From Humisphaera borealis (GTDB lineage: Bacteria; Planctomycetota; Phycisphaerae; Tepidisphaerales; Tepidisphaeraceae), in the NCBI RefSeq assembly GCF_015169395.1, contig NZ_CP063458.1, positions 1,736,001-1,800,000 of the forward strand: DNA of 64,000 nt. Reading direction: 5' to 3'. Each line of letters starts with the position of its first letter. Position 1 is the stretch's first letter. A model generated the notes under the pieces. That model saw only the letters and a list, made by a program, of their open reading frames with translations, ran no database searches and was not told where the DNA came from. This document shows positions 63,353-64,000 of the stretch, piece after piece. Both the position numbers and the translations under genes were made by a program.

Positions 63353-64000
63353 TTATTTGACCACCCGGACCCGGTGGTTCTCAGAATCGCCGATGTAGAC
63401 CGCACCGTCGGCGTCAACGAAAACCCCGTGGGGGCGAGCGAGCTTGCACTTCAGGCCGTCGCCGTCAGGACCATCGCCTTTCAGTCCGGTACCGCAGACG
63501 ACGTCGATCACGCCCGACTTGGGGTCCACGACACGAATCGAATGGCTCTCGGTGTCGGCGAGATAAACTTTGCCGTCGGGACCGATGCTGACGCCCTTGG
63601 GACCCGCGAGCGTTGCCGCCTTGGCCGGTCCGCCGTTGCCGGTGAAGCCGCTCTTGCCGGTGCCGGCGACGTGATGAATCGTGCCGGATTTCATGTCGAG
63701 CTTGAAGAGCTGATTCCCTTCGCGCAGCGCGAGCCACAGGTTGCCGTCGGCGTCGAAATCGATCGCCCGCGGGCCGCGCAGCGACACTTCCGAGATCTTT
63801 CCGCCATCGACCGTGGGTTCCTTTTTCCCGGTGCCGGCGAAAGTCGTGACGATTCCGGTTTTGGCATCGACCATGCGCACCCGATGATTCAGGATGTCGC
63901 AGATATACAGATTACCGGCCTTGTCGAGCTGAATGCTGTGCGGCTGGCTGAAGGTCGCCTTGGTGGCGGCCTCGCCGTCGCCGCTGTACCCGGCCTTGCC
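63353..64000 (-). CDS. NHL-repeat protein, C-terminal part (runs off the window)
   Basis: The minus frame is open from the right edge to the stop at 63353, giving 215 residues. Repeats such as FSQPHSIQLDKAGNLYICDILNHRVRMVD, LAGPKGVSIGPDGKVYLADTESHSIRVVD and LARPHGVFVDADGAVYIGDSENHRVRVV are classic NHL beta-propeller blades, separated by Gly-rich GTGKSGFTGNGGPA turns. It would be a secreted or cytoplasmic propeller; the N-terminus is outside the window. The conserved frame continues upstream of the first in-window GTG, so that is not the start. Confidence 0.88.
   Translation of the reverse strand, partial: GKAGYSGDGEAATKATFSQPHSIQLDKAGNLYICDILNHRVRMVDAKTGIVTTFAGTGKKEPTVDGGKISEVSLRGPRAIDFDADGNLWLALREGNQLFKLDMKSGTIHHVAGTGKSGFTGNGGPAKAATLAGPKGVSIGPDGKVYLADTESHSIRVVDPKSGVIDVVCGTGLKGDGPDGDGLKCKLARPHGVFVDADGAVYIGDSENHRVRVVK

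Overview
The window is GC-rich DNA that most likely comes from a planctomycete of the class Phycisphaerae, close to Tepidisphaerales or Humisphaera. This is an inference from gene content. The signs are a PVC-type haem-binding protein with a C-terminal CxxCH, a DUF1501 protein, a pseudopilin-like [24 protein letters not shown] leader protein, very large secreted proteins whose N-termini carry an LExRxLL-like motif, and Tat-exported Gfo/Idh/MocA and purple-acid-phosphatase-like proteins. No rRNA, tRNA, CRISPR array, prophage or insertion sequence was recognised.

Layout. 1-3.6 kb: end of a transglutaminase-family gene, a secreted metallophosphoesterase and a MoeB/ThiF-rhodanese fusion. 3.9-11.3 kb: a carbohydrate block with a glycogen-debranching enzyme, 6-phosphogluconate dehydrogenase, an FGGY kinase, GalU and a GHMP kinase that resembles plant glucuronokinase. 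12.4-14.3 kb: dnaK with a strong terminator. 14.4-18.6 kb: a giant secreted gene split by a single-base frameshift. 18.7-27.9 kb: trmB, a CNNM/CBS membrane protein, a secreted propeller protein, a secreted HExxH protein, an FtsX/MacB-type permease and a lipobox TolC. 28.2-35.8 kb: two tandem, paralogous secreted glycosidase-like giants. 35.8-45 kb: DUF1501, Gfo/Idh/MocA, pseudopilin, fabI, a cytochrome c lipoprotein with a membrane-anchored propeller, and a lipoprotein. 45.3-50 kb: an N,N-dimethylformamidase-like protein coupled to a PVC cytochrome. 50-53 kb: an amino-sugar operon (sugar isomerase, nagB, nagA). 53.3-62.4 kb: a ten-gene chemotaxis operon transcribed leftward (cheA-cheW-mcp-cheR-cheD-cheY-cheX-cheB-cheX-cheY), with a PilZ gene diverging from it. 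The window ends inside an NHL-repeat gene.

The most unusual signal lies between the genes. At least four families of short palindromic repeats sit in intergenic gaps, often as inverted pairs that fill the space between neighbouring genes of one operon (GHMP kinase/galU, nagB/nagA) or that touch start and stop codons. One family appears to supply both the Shine-Dalgarno sequence and the ATG for two unrelated genes. A second theme is one secreted module (core INFQP...GYLVD...GKWELAVPNGTY) found five times in three surface-protein loci.
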